Notes: generated by a model from the letters alone, not told the origin. 64,000 nt of DNA from Conchocele bisecta (GCA_029237695.1 CM055271.1:32670462-32734461), one strand, 5' to 3'. Positions 40,501-52,311 are shown, counted from the stretch's first letter. Numbers and translations: made by a program.

Positions 40501-41665
40501 GGGATAAATGCAATGCTGTCCTACCCGGACTGTATTAGGTATTAGCCTATAATTGGGGGGTAAATTTCGGGTGGAAATTTCCTGTGGCGGAATTATAGCG
40601 CCGAAAGTTGGAGTGTCTCTGTAAGACGATAAAGATGGTTATTTCTGTTAATATCCGACTGGTTTGTCTCCCCTGCAAATAGTGTATATAAACCTTGGAG
40701 GGGAGATAACCCGGTCGATTAGTGGGGGGTAAAATATGCTAATGCATAGCCAGTCAGAGGTATATACAGGCAATGCAATCTTATAATAACAATTTTGTAA
40801 AATTGGTGAGTGATGACCTGGAACATGGTGATACATCTAGCTTGTGAATTACCACGGTAATGTTCTAGGTCTTTATTAAAGAACAACATGCTTATTAAAT
40901 TGTATTAAGTTTATTTAATGGGAACATTGTACATATTATAGCGGATGGCAATAATACAGTGACTAGTACCATTGGTGGTACATTGCGGACATGAAGTCAC
41001 TTATGCGAACTATGTACATAATTTAGCGGACTGCAATAATACAGTGACCAGTACCTTTGGTACATTGCGGACAAGTCACTGATGCTTACCATAAATATGC
41101 ATAGCACTGCTGATGGCTGAAAAGTACATGTAAAACTTTAGATATAATAATGCAACACCGAGACACTCCAACTTTCATGGTTTGCTGCTGTGATCATATT
41201 CTCCACTTTAAATAAATATGGTTGTTTAAACATACAAGTAGTTATTTGTGTCTTCAAAGGAAGAAAGAGTAAAGAGTAGTTGTCACCGCTTTCCATCAGT
41301 CAGTAGGTCCCAAGCTGAGGACATAGTTGTCGCCTTTCGTTCGTCTATTTATATTTAGGGGTCCCTAGATCAAGCTCGCCAAATGCTGGGGTGATCTTTT
41401 GTTGCTGCTTTTCGTGAGTCAAATGTATTGCTGCTTTTCGTTGGTCAATTCGTCTGTGACCAGTTTGTGTCCATCGTTGAATAAAAGCATTTTGTGCCTA
41501 CTGAGTGGGCATGTACCGTTAGATTCCCACAGAGAACTCATTTTTCGTAATAAAATCCATAGTCACGAAATAAAAAGAAGGCTCATTCTTAAATTTTGTT
41601 AAATATATTGTTTTTTCATTGTTTATATGGCCGTAAAATTTGGGCAGGTTTCGCGAAACAGACAG

Positions 41666-42629
41666 TAGTTGTCAATTACTCCAATAACCTTCCTTTGAAT
41701 ACCATAGTTTTTTGTATTGCCGATTTTGTAAGTATAGACCTTCTAGTCTTAGAATCCGACTGATGACACTTTGTCATCCTTGAGGTATTTTTTATATTAG
41801 CATGAATTCAAGATTGCCGCCAAATATCGTTATCATACCTATTATCGTGCCTAACATTGTACTTTCAAAATAAATAACGGGCTTGACGCACATAGTAAGA
41901 TATTGCGAATATATTATGATCCAAAGGCATGCTTATTTAATTTCTATAAATCCAAGATGACCGCCAAAATTAAATTTGTAGTCACCGAATACAAATATAC
42001 TGAAATATTTAAGTAACTATGAACTTCAAAATCTCAATTCAATGGTCATACTTAAATGAATGAATGATTGAATACTTTTGAATACTTTAATAATTTGCAA
42101 CTAGTATAATAAATCAAAATGGCCGCCAAACATGTCCGTTTTGGCAATACACGGTGCTTGTGTACACTCATTCAGAATACTCGGGCATTGGTGTTCCATA
42201 CAGTATCAGCTCATTTATCACAATCAAATCTAGTTTTCATCTGCACTACAATGTAATGATGGTGCAGCGACTGGAAATGTATACCAGCTTACGACTGTTA
42301 TATCGTAAAATATTGCAAACATTTAAATGTTTTTCTTGAATGCATACATGTATTCAGTGACATCATTGCACTTCGCCTCATTTTGTCGCAGACCCAGTAC
42401 TTCTATTGCAACAGGTGGTCGCACGGCATACACAAAATACAGTGCATGGAAGTTTTGACCTACGGCAACGGCATTTCATTGTTTTTCATGGCGTGTACTG
42501 CAAGAACATTTGATTTGGAGACCCATGATGCTCTGATATTTGATGATGTTAGTGGCAATAACATTTAGTTTCCCCTACTGTGATGTGCTTCCTTGTTACT
42601 GACATAGTTTCAAATTTCTTCGGGATTGT
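41666..42629. other. Non-coding interval
   Basis: AT-rich, with scattered AAATGGCCGCCAAA/AAGATGACCGCCAAA words (41813, 41950, 42117) that suggest an old dispersed repeat. No gene is supported. Confidence 0.45.
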
Positions 42630-44574
42630 TTACTGAAATCCTTTTGGCCAGTTTCGCTTGAAATCATCCGTCTGTTGCCTACCAATGGATACTGCATCAT
42701 GTACATTCACCGACGATGGTGCTATACAACCGCGAACAATATTCACAACACTGTCTGGATGCCTTTCTGGGTTGAGTGGATCAATACAGAGTTCCAGTTT
42801 CTTTCGTAGTCCCAGCCTGTCCTGTCCATCTGCCGCAATTCGTGCATTCATTTCCTCCTTGTGATTGTGAAGACCGTGCTTCCCGTGTGGGATATTCTCA
42901 TTACCCATATAAGCAATATCGCCGACAATTTGACTGCACGACTGGAAACCTAAAGCCCATGTTTTAAGGGTCTGTGGCTTTAACGTTATGCCAATAATGC
43001 CCCCTTTGCCATGCCCATACCTCATGAAAGTGGTCTCAATAAACATATCGCTCCAATTTCCATTCCAGGAGCCATCAATATGCCGCTTGACGTGTTCGCC
43101 AGCCAACGTTGTCTTTGGCATTTTCTTCATCGTTTCAAGTAATAGAGGCCATATCGCGAATAATTGACATGTCTTGCGACGAAGAAGTATGGGATCATCT
43201 GGCAAACAGTATTCAAGTGCAAGGACCAATCACCACCTTAATGTGAGCAGCACATGCTTGATTAACAAATCAACCCACAGTTTCGTTGTCTTGCTTAAAA
43301 GGCATCGTCGTATCCGCCATCAATGTTCCAACTGATCATATGAAGCTCATCAACAAGTGCATCCCACCTAATCACAGAATCACATTAGAAAATTTCTCCG
43401 GATATACCCACATAACATCTAGAGCTACACGATACAGCTGTTGATCACATGTGAATACTGTATACTCCTGGCCAGTCGGTGCCGTGATTCTCTGAGCTTC
43501 TACCAACGCAGTCGTCATTGTATCCGGAACAGCAGGCGGCATATCTATAATAGGCTGGTATGATGCCTTGGTCATTGGTTTGCTGGTGTTCTCTTCTTCC
43601 CGCGACAACTTGGTGTTATACCCATTATACTCTGGGAAATTGTCAACCAAATGCACTTCCTTGAGGAAGTACAATTCACCTGCTTTGTTCCGCGACAATA
43701 CTGCTTGTGCAAGCACTTTCAGGGGCAAAATAGCTTGTTTGCTAACTTCAGCTGGCATTTCAGGTTTTTACCACCTTTATAACGTCCAATGGGGACATTA
43801 TGCTCTATTTAGTGACATCAGACTTTGATATTTCAGTTGCTCCGATGTCGTATTTTGTGTCTGTCGTCGTTGGCTGTGTTACAATAAGTGCAAATGAATG
43901 TGTAGACAATTTCCCATTCTGCGAGGCAATGTCTGCATCGAAATTGTCTGCCACAACTTGCACCAAACCTGCCCTGTTATCGTGAATTTCAGCCAAGCCT
44001 TGTTTCTTGGTCTGTGCTACTGTTGCTGATTTCTTGAAACATAATACCTCGTCGTAGGAACAAGTAACCTGAAAGTCGTGAAATCGGTTACCTATGGCTT
44101 TATACTATCTCACACGAATGCCTAAAGCCGCTTGTAAACTAGTGGATTGATTCCGCAATACGCTGGTATTACCAACAAGCAGAGCAGGAATAGTTGCACA
44201 CAGTTTTGGGGACAATGAAGTAAGCAAAGTCTGTAATGTTCGGCTCACAAACCGCTGAGCTATTTCCTTGTCAATCCGGGTATTGTAGTTCTTGTCTAAT
44301 GACAGAGACTTTATCTATCTCAGAATGTGTTTAATTACTGTCGAGATAGAAACAATGATATCATCATCCTCATCCGGTACTAACTTTAGAATGTCTGCTG
44401 TCCTGCTCTTGAAGATAACTTTTTTGCTATACCAGGAGAGGAGAGCGTTAATAGTTCATCGCCGAAACTGTCAGATAGTCTTGATAATAAGACTCGCATT
44501 GACATCGTACTACCACCATGTAAATCCTTCAATCCAGAACAATGGGTCACCATGACAAAATATTCAAGAGACAA
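42630..44574 (-). pseudogene. Decayed gene of an uncharacterised multicopy family
   Basis: The minus strand carries one long protein in pieces. First comes a start region with LLSRLSDSFGDELLTLSSPG, then IDKEIAQRFVSRTLQTLLTS, LSPKLCATIPALLVGN, VTCSYDEVLCFKKSA and VQVVADNFDADIASQNGK (44340-43850). A middle part follows with FPEYNGYNTKLSREEENTSK and VPDTMTTALVEAQRITAPTG (43758-43372), and the C-terminus has MRYGHGKGGIIGITLKPQTL and ERHPDSVVNIVRGCIAPSSV (43229-42630). I recognise these blocks as a repeated, uncharacterised protein family of cnidarian and molluscan genomes but cannot give it a name or function. Several stops and frame changes show it is not functional. The repeat-borne nature is an inference. 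Confidence 0.55.
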
Positions 44575-44743
44575 TTCCGTTTAAAGATAAGAAAAAGTTA
44601 ATTCAGCCAACGAATAGTAAATGACTGGAATAACTGAAAATGTAGTAACCGCGGAAACAATAAACCAGTTCAAGAAGAGACTGAACAAAGCCTGGAAGGA
44701 CAATATAATTCAATTTGATCCAGACTGTTACCAAGTAAATTGA
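44564..44743 (+). pseudogene. 3' end of a LINE reverse-transcriptase ORF
   Basis: The stretch reads FSQRIVNDWNN, then, after a one-base shift, ENVVTAETINQFKKRLNKAW, with a terminal YQVN and a TGA at 44741-44743. This FSQR..NDWN...V..A..IN.FK.RL...W pattern is the usual C-terminus of non-LTR retrotransposon ORF2 proteins. A LINE copy truncated at its 5' end is the simplest reading. It abuts the start of the minus-strand pseudogene. Confidence 0.65.
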
Positions 44744-45028
44744 TTCTGTCAATTGTTGGCAGGGTTTGTCCTGTCACACCGGAAATTCATGCATATAAAT
44801 AGTTTGAATGAAACAAAACCAATGTGCGCAGTCCAGGAAGACATACCAATGTTGACGAAAAATAAAAGATACGTCTAGGCAGGCAAATGCTATACAGTAA
44901 GATACAGTAATATGATTAGCTTAAATTCATTAGAAATCACAATTACATGTACTGCGTGGTGAACGTAGGTTTTACAGAAAACCATTATCTGAATCTGTCA
45001 AGCGATACAACTGCTATAATTACCGTTG

Positions 45029-45101
45029 TACAGTGAAACCTCTCTAAACCGGACACCCTGGGAGCTCCCCAGGGTATCCGGCATAGAGAGGTTTCGCTGT
45101 A
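45029..45101. repeat. Palindrome TACAGTGAAACCTCTCT
   Basis: Arms of about 30 bp (TACAGTGAAACCTCTCTAAA and inverse) meet at GGGAGCTCCC. It is a short MITE-like hairpin about 150 bases upstream of the PAN exon. Confidence 0.85.
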
Positions 45102-45257
45102 AATCAGGCATTTGATCATTCTGAGCCATAGTTGTGTGCTATGCGATCACGAACGGAATTATCACCGGATATAAATGAACAAGAAACTCAATCAAAAATA
45201 TGTGTCACATGTGTTTTCGTCCGGTTTAGAAAGGTTCCACTTACTTGCTCTGTTAAA

Positions 45258-45566
45258 ATGGAACCATTATTACGGGTGTCATGGATCTTTGTATTCATTA
45301 ACGTCAACCGTACTTCCGGGCTATCTCTATTCAAATGGCCGACATCGGAGCCATCAGCTAGAAAGAAGCTCGCCGTGTTGCACGGCGTTAGCCTCACCGA
45401 GTGTATGAATATATGTTGGAGCAGCGAACGCTGTACTCACATACGGTATCACCGGCGCTACCACCGCTGTGTTATGAAGACGGTGGACACGGTGAGAAAT
45501 CAGGCGGTCACAAGAGGGCGGGCTATCGTCACATCGCTGAAGTCGGAATGGGACGAAACAATGGTG
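45258..45566 (+). CDS. First exon of a secreted PAN/apple-like domain gene (B)
   Basis: A 103-codon exon starts MEPLLRVSWIFVFINVN, a signal-peptide-like sequence, and continues into LFKWPTSEPSARKK and a cysteine region with C-x3-C-x5-C-x11-C (ECMNICWSSERC ... HRC). It ends ATGGTG followed by GTACGT, a phase-0 donor at the position equivalent to the exon at 4834-5187. The two exons are on opposite strands 40 kb apart and have diverged considerably, so they are old paralogues. PAN/apple folds bind proteins or sugars outside the cell. Exons 3' of the donor were not recognised. Open reading continues past the donor but loses the paralogy there. Confidence 0.6.
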
Positions 45567-46644
45567 GTACGTATATCTTTGTATGTACAAGCCATCGTAA
45601 AGTTTCACCACTTCGTGCGTTTGACACATTCAGCAAATAGTATGACAGTAAACCAAATACAATTTGGTGCAATACATAATACACAGATATTACAACGGCA
45701 AGCTATAAATATTATGCCAGCAAACTATATAAAAGACGAGATATCTGAACATTGCTCCCATCAATCTCAAAATAAATATTTCGATGTGTAAACTTTTCAA
45801 TCTGATGCACAGCCTATATTAGTGTACACGTTGCACATAGGTAAAGCCATATTCACTCGCATAGTAGGTGAGTAGGCACCATGGACAATACACTCAGGTA
45901 ACTGCTTACATGTCACTGGATTTGATAGCTAATACCAGAGTATAGTAGTGGGTATATATGGTATGTGTTGTGTGGTTTGCCAGGTACAAGTGATACACTG
46001 TGCAATTTTCTGTGTATGAGGCTATCTATAATGGTGGTTCATGTTGCTAATAACACAGGCACAAACCTGTCCAGAAAACTGACATATTTTAAAGTTTGGT
46101 GTAATCTAATGAATAGGAGTCCGTTCTCCTGGCTTTTCTACATGTGCTTAGCTACATTATATCATATGTTCTACTTCACATTTTGAGTTCTTTGTCAAAC
46201 AGCAGAACAGGTGAAACTGGCTGATGGCTGGAAAACACAAAGATGGCCGACTTGGCCATCAGCATAATAAATTATAAAATGTGGACTTATTTTTTATGCA
46301 ACAAGTGATTTTAGTAAATTGGTCATGCTGAGAAATGAGGCCAGCCACAGGTTTCCTAGCAAAGTTCTAGAGATACGATGCCGGTGCTGATGTAAATACT
46401 CAATCAGCAAAGAGCGTAAATACTGTTATATAGTTATAAAATAAACAGAGAATTTGTTGTTTTCAGCGTAAGATCGAATTATTTTTCATCTCGTGAACAC
46501 CAAACGTTATATTTTCAAAATAACACAAACTGAAAACAACACATATCCTCTATTTATTGCATAGAGACAACTGCCTCGTGAGCGTATGTATACATGGCTA
46601 TGATGATAATACACGTACAATACAATATGAGAATACTACTATGT
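45567..46644. other. Non-coding interval, possible intron of PAN gene B
   Basis: No further PAN-gene exon, repeat family or other gene could be supported. Confidence 0.4.
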
Positions 46645-46834
46645 GGTTAATTGTATTGTAATTTTGAAATTTGCGGCGTATATCAGAAAATGATAGGTCG
46701 GAAAATCTGTTTAATGGCGACGCACTAGCGGAGCCATTAAATATTTTTTCCGACCTATGGAACCATTGAACATGTTTTCCGACCTATCATGTTCTGATAT
46801 ACGCCGCAAATTTCAAAATTACAATTCGGTTAAC
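46645..46834. repeat. Nested palindrome GGTTAATTGTATTGTAATTT
   Basis: The outer arms TTGAAATTTGCGGCGTATAT and inverse enclose three copies of the word TAGGTCGGAAAA or its inverse, two of them beside an ATTAAATA..TTTAAT pair. Confidence 0.85.
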
Positions 46835-46842
46835 CTATTTCT

Positions 46843-46978
46843 AATGCACTCCTTTATTACTGGTGTAGGAATACATATTGAAATAATTTGCGACCGTTCA
46901 TCAACAATGATATACCTGTAATGTATGATCAACAGCCAATCAGATTGCGTGATATTTATAGAGTGCATTAGAATAAAT
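46843..46978. repeat. Diverged palindrome with CTAATGCACTC ends
   Basis: It begins CTAATGCACTCC and ends GAGTGCATTAG. The right arm (AATCAGATTGCGTGATATTT) is shared with a shorter hairpin at 52312-52379. Confidence 0.75.
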
Positions 46979-47273
46979 ATTTACACTGTCCTTACATTCA
47001 TAATGTAAACGCCCATTCAACGTATTGCGTTTATATCACAGTACATTACATTAGCCCCACGTGACGTCGCGCGACGTTGTTGATTCGTTACAGTTTGTTT
47101 GACGTCATTAAAATACATGACGTTCATCATCGTTGTCAATCATGCTATTGACCGGCAACGTTGCTGTTCCAGCAATTGCAACAAATTGACGCAAAATAAT
47201 AGTATTCTTTATTTTAACGCCATATTTGGTTATTTACATTTTTGAAAATGCAGTGTAAACATAAATAACAAAA

Positions 47274-47399
47274 AACATGGGCTGTTGCGTTTACTGGAGT
47301 GAACAATACATGTGGTATATTTAAAGTTTCCTTCGGACTCCACACACTTTAAACAAACCAAATGCATTGTTAACCCCAGTAAACGCAACAGCCCATGGA
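47274..47399. repeat. Palindrome ACATGGGCTGTTGCGTTTAC
   Basis: The outer arms, about 27 bp, are nearly perfect. Inner weaker pairs include AATACATGTGG/AATGCATTGTT and TTTAAAGT/ACTTTAAA. Confidence 0.85.
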
Positions 47400-47511
47400 T
47401 TTGTTCCTTAACCCTTAGCCCGGTATCTTAATTTTCTTTCGTCTGCTGTTTATTTTCCATTTGTATAATCCAAAACATGCTTTGACAGCACTTTAGAATA
47501 TAATTTACAAC

Positions 47512-47575
47512 ATGCTTTGACAGCACTCCAGAATCATTTCCATTGGAAATGATTCTGAAGAGCTGTCAAAACATG
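47512..47575. repeat. Palindrome CATGCTTTGACAGCACTCCA
   Basis: The arms CATGCTTTGACAGC..AGAATCATTTCC and inverse meet at ATTGGAAAT. A direct copy of the left arm stands just before at 47477. Confidence 0.85.
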
Positions 47576-48114
47576 TTTTTATTGAGAAATAAGGCAATTG
47601 CTGTGAGTAGCGGTCTAAGGGTTAAATGTAATAAATTCAGAAGCTATGCAACCAACACTGTCCTAGAAACGTTTCCGTGGATGGGAGCTGGCTATGCTAG
47701 GAAAGTGTTCTAACATTGCACCATTGACTATTATTCTGTACAACGAAAGGAATACGCCCATAGTCAATGTCTGGCGGGAATAAAGTGACAAAAAAAAGGC
47801 AGCGATTTAAAAATAGTTGTCAAGATCAGATAAGAAAACATGAAATTCCAAGACATATTCATGATATTTATAGGGAGAAATAAAAGAAAATACAATGAAT
47901 TCTCGTCTGCTATTTTTTAACTATTTATAGCCCACAAATGTCCCAGCATGCAAAGATTTAATACAGTGAGCAAACGTTGGTTTATTTAACTTTGGGGATA
48001 TTCACAAAAATGTATTTCATGCAAAATAGGTGCACCTTGTTTTCTTTAGCAAATCTTGTCATATTTTATTTTCTGGTCGCCATCTCTGGTCATGTTATTC
48101 CCCACAAATATTAA

Positions 48115-48623
48115 AGGTACATACCCACTCAGTAGGCACAAACTGTTCTTTTATCAGTGACATCATCTGCGACATTTTCTGGGAAAATAAATATTAATTC
48201 ACCATTACCACACGTATTGATTGGCTTTATTGTACATTTTATATCAAACATAACTTTCCACACTAATATCAGGGGCGATAACCGTGTTTCCTTAAACTGT
48301 TAACGGACATTATTAGTTATACTCTGTATTTATTGTTTGATGTGCAATGATCATACATGTACTTTATAATTTGTCGAACATATTATTTTTTCAGGTGACG
48401 CATTTAATTAGTATAAATAATTAAAAACATACCATGCCTCATTTGCATATGAAAATAGCCTGATATCAACGCGCGTCACTATCAGTAAACTAAATATTAC
48501 TAAATGATTATATCTGTCTAGCGGCCACTCGTAATCTTTAGAACTGGAGGAATAGTGACACAATTATACACGTATTTAATTCCTATAAAGAACAGTTTGT
48601 GCCTATTGAGTGGGAATGTACCT
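48115..48623. mobile_element. piggyBac-like MITE, copy E
   Basis: TTAA at 48111-48114 and 48624-48627 flanks AGGTACATACCCACTCAGTA ... GAGTGGGAATGTACCT. Internal landmarks GGGGCGATAACCGTGTTTCC and CACTATCAGTAAAC are retained. Confidence 0.9.
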
Positions 48624-48989
48624 TTAATCGTCGTTATGCTGTAGAAACGAATATCGTGATCTTACAAACCCCGGCTTTTGGCTTCTGCGATAATTATAGA
48701 CCCAGATAAGCATGCTCATCCGTCTGATATTGGACTGCGCTATTCGTTATAAGCCAACATGAACACAATCAGTTGCAAAGCACAAACTTTGAATATAAGG
48801 CAGCCGGCGTGTGCAGGAATGATATTTTTATCATGGCGGAGATACTGGCTGGTCATTATGGCAGTAATGACGTCTTCAATTCGTTGACACGGATACAACT
48901 AAGGTGTCCGCCTCACCCGTGTCTGAAAGTAGAAATAACGAGTGATTCAGGGTGTGACTGAGTGACAGTAGAAACATTGAGTGGACCTA

Positions 48990-49260
48990 GAGAATACCAC
49001 TCTAGCTTCTGTTGATATCAAGTTCATGAGGCAACGCTAGGAAACGCGTAGGAATTCCGAGGCTCGGTTTCCGAGCCGAGCCTGATACACGTGATATCAA
49101 CAGACACTATGCTGGTATTCTCTTTATCAGGTAACTATTATGCTAGCCGATGGTCAAATATAAAATAGTTTCCGCTGAAAAGAATGCGGACTTGATTGCG
49201 TTGCGTCATTACAGATGTCATTCGGTAACGTCATGTAACGCCGTTCGGCCAATGAAATGT
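48990..49260. repeat. GATATC-family composite repeat, copy C
   Basis: Palindrome 48990-49124 runs from AGAGAATACCACTCTAGC to GCTGGTATTCTCT with inner GTTGATATCAAG/GTGATATCAAC arms. The following 130 bases (CATTCGGTAACGTCATGTAA, CGGCCAATGAAATGTCAG) match, in inverse, the flank of copy A at 5385-5450. Confidence 0.75.
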
Positions 49261-49291
49261 CAGTTTTCAATTAAAATCGGGATATTCGTAC

Positions 49292-49596
49292 CTGTAGCGG
49301 ATTTCATCAAAATTGCAAAGTATACTTATCTAGCAAAGTATACTTTGAGGGAGTAATCATTTATTTTTTCCTGAAATGCATTATTTCATATAGAACTAAC
49401 GACTGCATATATGTGATGATTAAAAGTATGCACAATTATTATACTGAATTATTACATTATCACAGCCAAAATGGCTGTGATAATGTAATACATTCAGTAT
49501 TATAAAAATAAATTTATCCTAAGATTGAAAATTTCTCCCTCAAAATATATTTTGCTAGAAAAGAATACTTTGCAATGTTGATGAAATAGGCTACAG
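49292..49596. mobile_element. Palindromic repeat family TAGCC, full copy
   Basis: From CTGTAGCGGATTTCATC to GATGAAATAGGCTACAG, with the usual central hairpin CACAGCCAAAATGGCTGTG. Confidence 0.88.
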
Positions 49597-49750
49597 GTCA
49601 ATACCTGATACGATATTATGTTATCAGTCAGTACGTATTGGAACTACAAAGCTCGTTACCTGATAAAACGATGTGAATTAGTTATAAACAGGTACGTGAC
49701 ATAAAATGTTAACAGTTAGTTTGTCACAGGGAGAGATAAATGTGCACATG

Positions 49751-49822
49751 TCAGTGATTCGAAGCCGCGGCCCCTGGTTTACCGTACAGTCACTCTACCG
49801 ACTGAACTAGCCAGTCACTGAT
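49751..49822 (-). tRNA. tRNA-like head of a SINE (minus strand)
   Basis: On the minus strand CAGTGACTGGCTAGTTCAGT carries a D-arm/A-box pattern (TAGTTCAGTCGGTAGAG), and GGCTTCGAATC is a B box. The 5' CAGTGA can pair with TCACTG at the 3' end like an acceptor stem. The T stem is not regular, so this is a tRNA-derived element rather than a working tRNA. Downstream (lower coordinates) no clear SINE body could be delimited. Confidence 0.5.
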
Positions 49823-50390
49823 TATACACACTGTCTCACCGTAGTGAGTTATGTACCGTGACATGAGCCCCTGCCAAATAAATTGAAAGTCGTCCCGAAT
49901 TCCATTTTTAATTCGTCTCTGAATTATTAAATTACATAGCTTGGGACATTAATTTATCAGTCACGGTCCCCCAATGGGCGCCAAATGTCCCTATCTTATA
50001 TTTTGGGGAGTAATTGTCATTTTTAGTGTTTTCACCCTTTTCATCCGATACTAGAAATGCGAATATTCGTGAATATGGGAAACGTTTCGATGTCCAAGAT
50101 CATTGCCTGAATTGATACTATGAGGAATTATATTGAGATACTAGTAGTATAGTGAGAGCTGTATCTGCCGTTCTTGTACTGGTGGTGCTACTATATACAC
50201 GAGAACATATTTCAAGGTTGCATGAATTGATACTATGAGAAATTGAATTGAGATGTTGAACGTACTATATTACAGTATGCGCGAATGTTGCCAATTTCTT
50301 TATTTCAAAATGCTTGAATAATGTGCTTGCATTCAAGCATCTTGACTGTCTGAGCCTGAGCTGTACTATATCACATATATCACATATATT
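49823..50390. other. Non-coding interval
   Basis: A TGAATTGATACTATGAG direct repeat occurs at 50108 and 50223. No gene is seen. Confidence 0.45.
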
Positions 50391-50450
50391 TCTGTATATT
50401 ACGCAGGGCGACATACAAGGTCGTGTAAGTCGCCCTGCGTTACATACAGA
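50391..50450. repeat. Hairpin TCTGTATATTACGCAGGGCG
   Basis: 22-bp arms with one mismatch around ACATACAAGGTCGTGTAA. The outer word also appears near 4795 as CCCTGCGTTACAGACAGAAC. Confidence 0.85.
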
Positions 50451-51097
50451 ACATTCGGATTAAAGACTGGGGTCCTAAAATTATGTAAACTATATTGTTA
50501 CGGAAAGTATACGTGTATGTAATTATATCACCATTCCACAAGTTTCTAAGATAAAATGTGTTCGTTTTACACATTATTAACTAATATTTCAATACAGCGT
50601 TAGTAGTGGGAATCACCAGTGTATGTGCATGTGAAGACAGCTTGATTAATAATAATTATTTAAATAAAGTATGTGTATCAACTTAAACACGATTGTTGTC
50701 AATATTTATAAAGTATAGTTACTGTACACCATGAATTGCATTCAATAAATATCGACTTCCTTTGAATAACTATCGAATGTTGTTAATCTTTTGACACAAT
50801 CTCCCATTACCTCAAGATTATTGATTTCCGTCATACAAATAATACAAAATAGTACCAATATGTGTACCCGGTAATACCAAATAAACGCTCTTGGTATATA
50901 TTAATGGCATCGCGAAATTCTTAACGAAAACATACAACCCCTACAATACATCCCGATGTCTTTTGTGGTCTTTTGATGTGACGTTTATGATACAGTTACA
51001 TTGGGGTCTTACCGGCTGACGTCCATACTGTGTGAGACGCCACTGTGGAATAAAGGAATCGTGGGTATATGTCGTATTTCTCGTAGGGACATGGCTT
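50451..51097. other. Non-coding interval
   Basis: AT-rich unique-looking DNA with no gene or repeat that I can support. Confidence 0.45.
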
Positions 51098-51452
51098 GTC
51101 GCGGGGTTCTACCGCAATGACGTAACCTCTATCCCCGGGAAAGCCGGCATAGGCGATGTTAATGAAAAATCGCCGACTATCAGGGATGCCCCTGGAATAG
51201 TATAGGAATACACCAAATGTTTTTATTGAAGTCCAATGATACCGGACGAACTTGATAAACGCCTAAAGGTTTGCAGCCAGAAGTTGCATTGCATGTCGCC
51301 GGGTCCTACCGCCATGACGTAACCTGTATCGTAACATCAACATCGCCTATGCCGGCTGTCCCAACATCGTTGGGACATCCGGCATAGGCGATTTTCATGA
51401 AAAAATGCCTCACATTACGGACTTGCCTGAAATAGTGCAGGAATTCACGATA
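51098..51452. repeat. Direct duplication with a palindromic tip
   Basis: Two related segments (51098-51222 and 51296-51452) share TACCGCAATGACGTAACC and CCGGCATAGGCGAT. In the second the word is mirrored to form the hairpin 51341-51392 (CATCGCCTATGCCGGCTGTC and inverse). Confidence 0.75.
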
Positions 51453-51469
51453 TGATTTATGCATAAGTT

Positions 51470-51745
51470 ATATCACGGTTCGTCCGCATGTACGAGGAGA
51501 TAATCGGCGAGCTTTAGCGAGCGAGCGGATTATCACTAGTACTTGCGGACAAACGTGATCTAACTTATTTATCACATCCTCATGCACATACCATGTACAC
51601 GAGCTGTGTTCATACAGAAACAACATCCGGAAATTTGTCAAAGATGTGATAAGTATAAGTTAGATCACGGTCCGTCCGCATGTACGAGGAGGTAATCCGC
51701 GAGCGTTAGCGGAAACGTGTCAATGATGTGATAAGAAGTCGAATG
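51470..51745. repeat. Inverted-repeat family GTCCGCATGTACGAGGAG
   Basis: At 51470-51573 ATAAGTTATATCACGGTTCG is mirrored by GTTTGTCCGCAAGTACTAGT (read inversely) and CACGTTTGTCC. A second, one-armed copy lies at 51655-51745. Confidence 0.7.
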
Positions 51746-52311
51746 ATACCGGACGAACTTGATAAATGCCTAAAGGCTTGCCACCAGACGTGTTGTTCTT
51801 ATATACCCGATAAATTCTCGCATAATGTTGTTTTTTCCATATAATTTTAACCCAATGAGGGATCGGAGATATTTATATCCTGTTGAATTTATTGATAGAA
51901 ATCCGGTCCAAAGTGTGTAGTTTAAAGCATTATTGCCTGTAAAAGGAACGAATGTAGCAGGTTTTGTAATTATTCGAAATAGTGTTGATCCAAATCATCC
52001 TACATATCTGCACAATATGGACTACATTATTTGCCGGATTATATTTTCACACTTATTAATGTTATTGCAACCAGTGTAGACTCAGATCAGACTCTGATCT
52101 GGGTATAATCTGTTCGCAAAACGCTAACAGACAGCATAGGAACGGATCTCTATAAATAGATTTGCAAAGGGAAATAACTAGCTACGATCCTCATGATATT
52201 AATTTTTAATTGACTAACCTGATTTTAAATCCTCCTATTTTTTTCAGATTCCAACAAATGTGTATCTACTTCAATGTGCGTATGATTTATGACGTTCTAA
52301 TACCCCATTAT

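Larger units (their letters stand above)
36279..41484 (+). mobile_element. Ngaro-type tyrosine-recombinase retrotransposon, degraded
   Basis: The gene order is gag-like, RT with RNase H, tyrosine recombinase and SGNH hydrolase, all on the plus strand. That set is characteristic of Ngaro-group elements within the DIRS order, which use a recombinase instead of a DDE integrase. Every gene has frameshifts or stops. The 3' region (40500-41484) holds an 80-bp imperfect tandem pair (40925-41003 and 41010-41084), an inverted pair GAAAGTTGGAGTGTCTC (40601 and 41161), and a TTGCTGCTTTTCGT direct pair (41401 and 41429). Some of these may be remains of the split direct repeats expected at Ngaro ends; the 5' counterpart is not seen, so the 5' end may be truncated. 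Confidence 0.8.
36123..41518. mobile_element. piggyBac-like MITE copy D, inserted in the TA-MITE
   Basis: It starts AGGTACATGCCCACTCAGTA after TTAA (36119-36122) and ends GGGCATGTACCG before TTAG (41519-41522), the second target copy with one change. About 155 bases of its left part and 35 of its right part remain. The middle is replaced by the Ngaro-type element, so insertion was accompanied or followed by loss of the MITE centre. Confidence 0.85.
35735..41665. mobile_element. TA-flanked palindromic MITE copy B, host of nested insertions
   Basis: The left end CTGTCTGTTTCACGAA follows TA (35733-35734) and the right end TTCGCGAAACAGACAG precedes TA (41666-41667). The left part runs to ..CCCCATG and the right part resumes at 41523 with ATTCCCACAGAGAA. 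In copy A (1606-2011) the same two words lie side by side around one TTAA, so everything between 36119 and 41522 is a later insertion. Confidence 0.85.
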
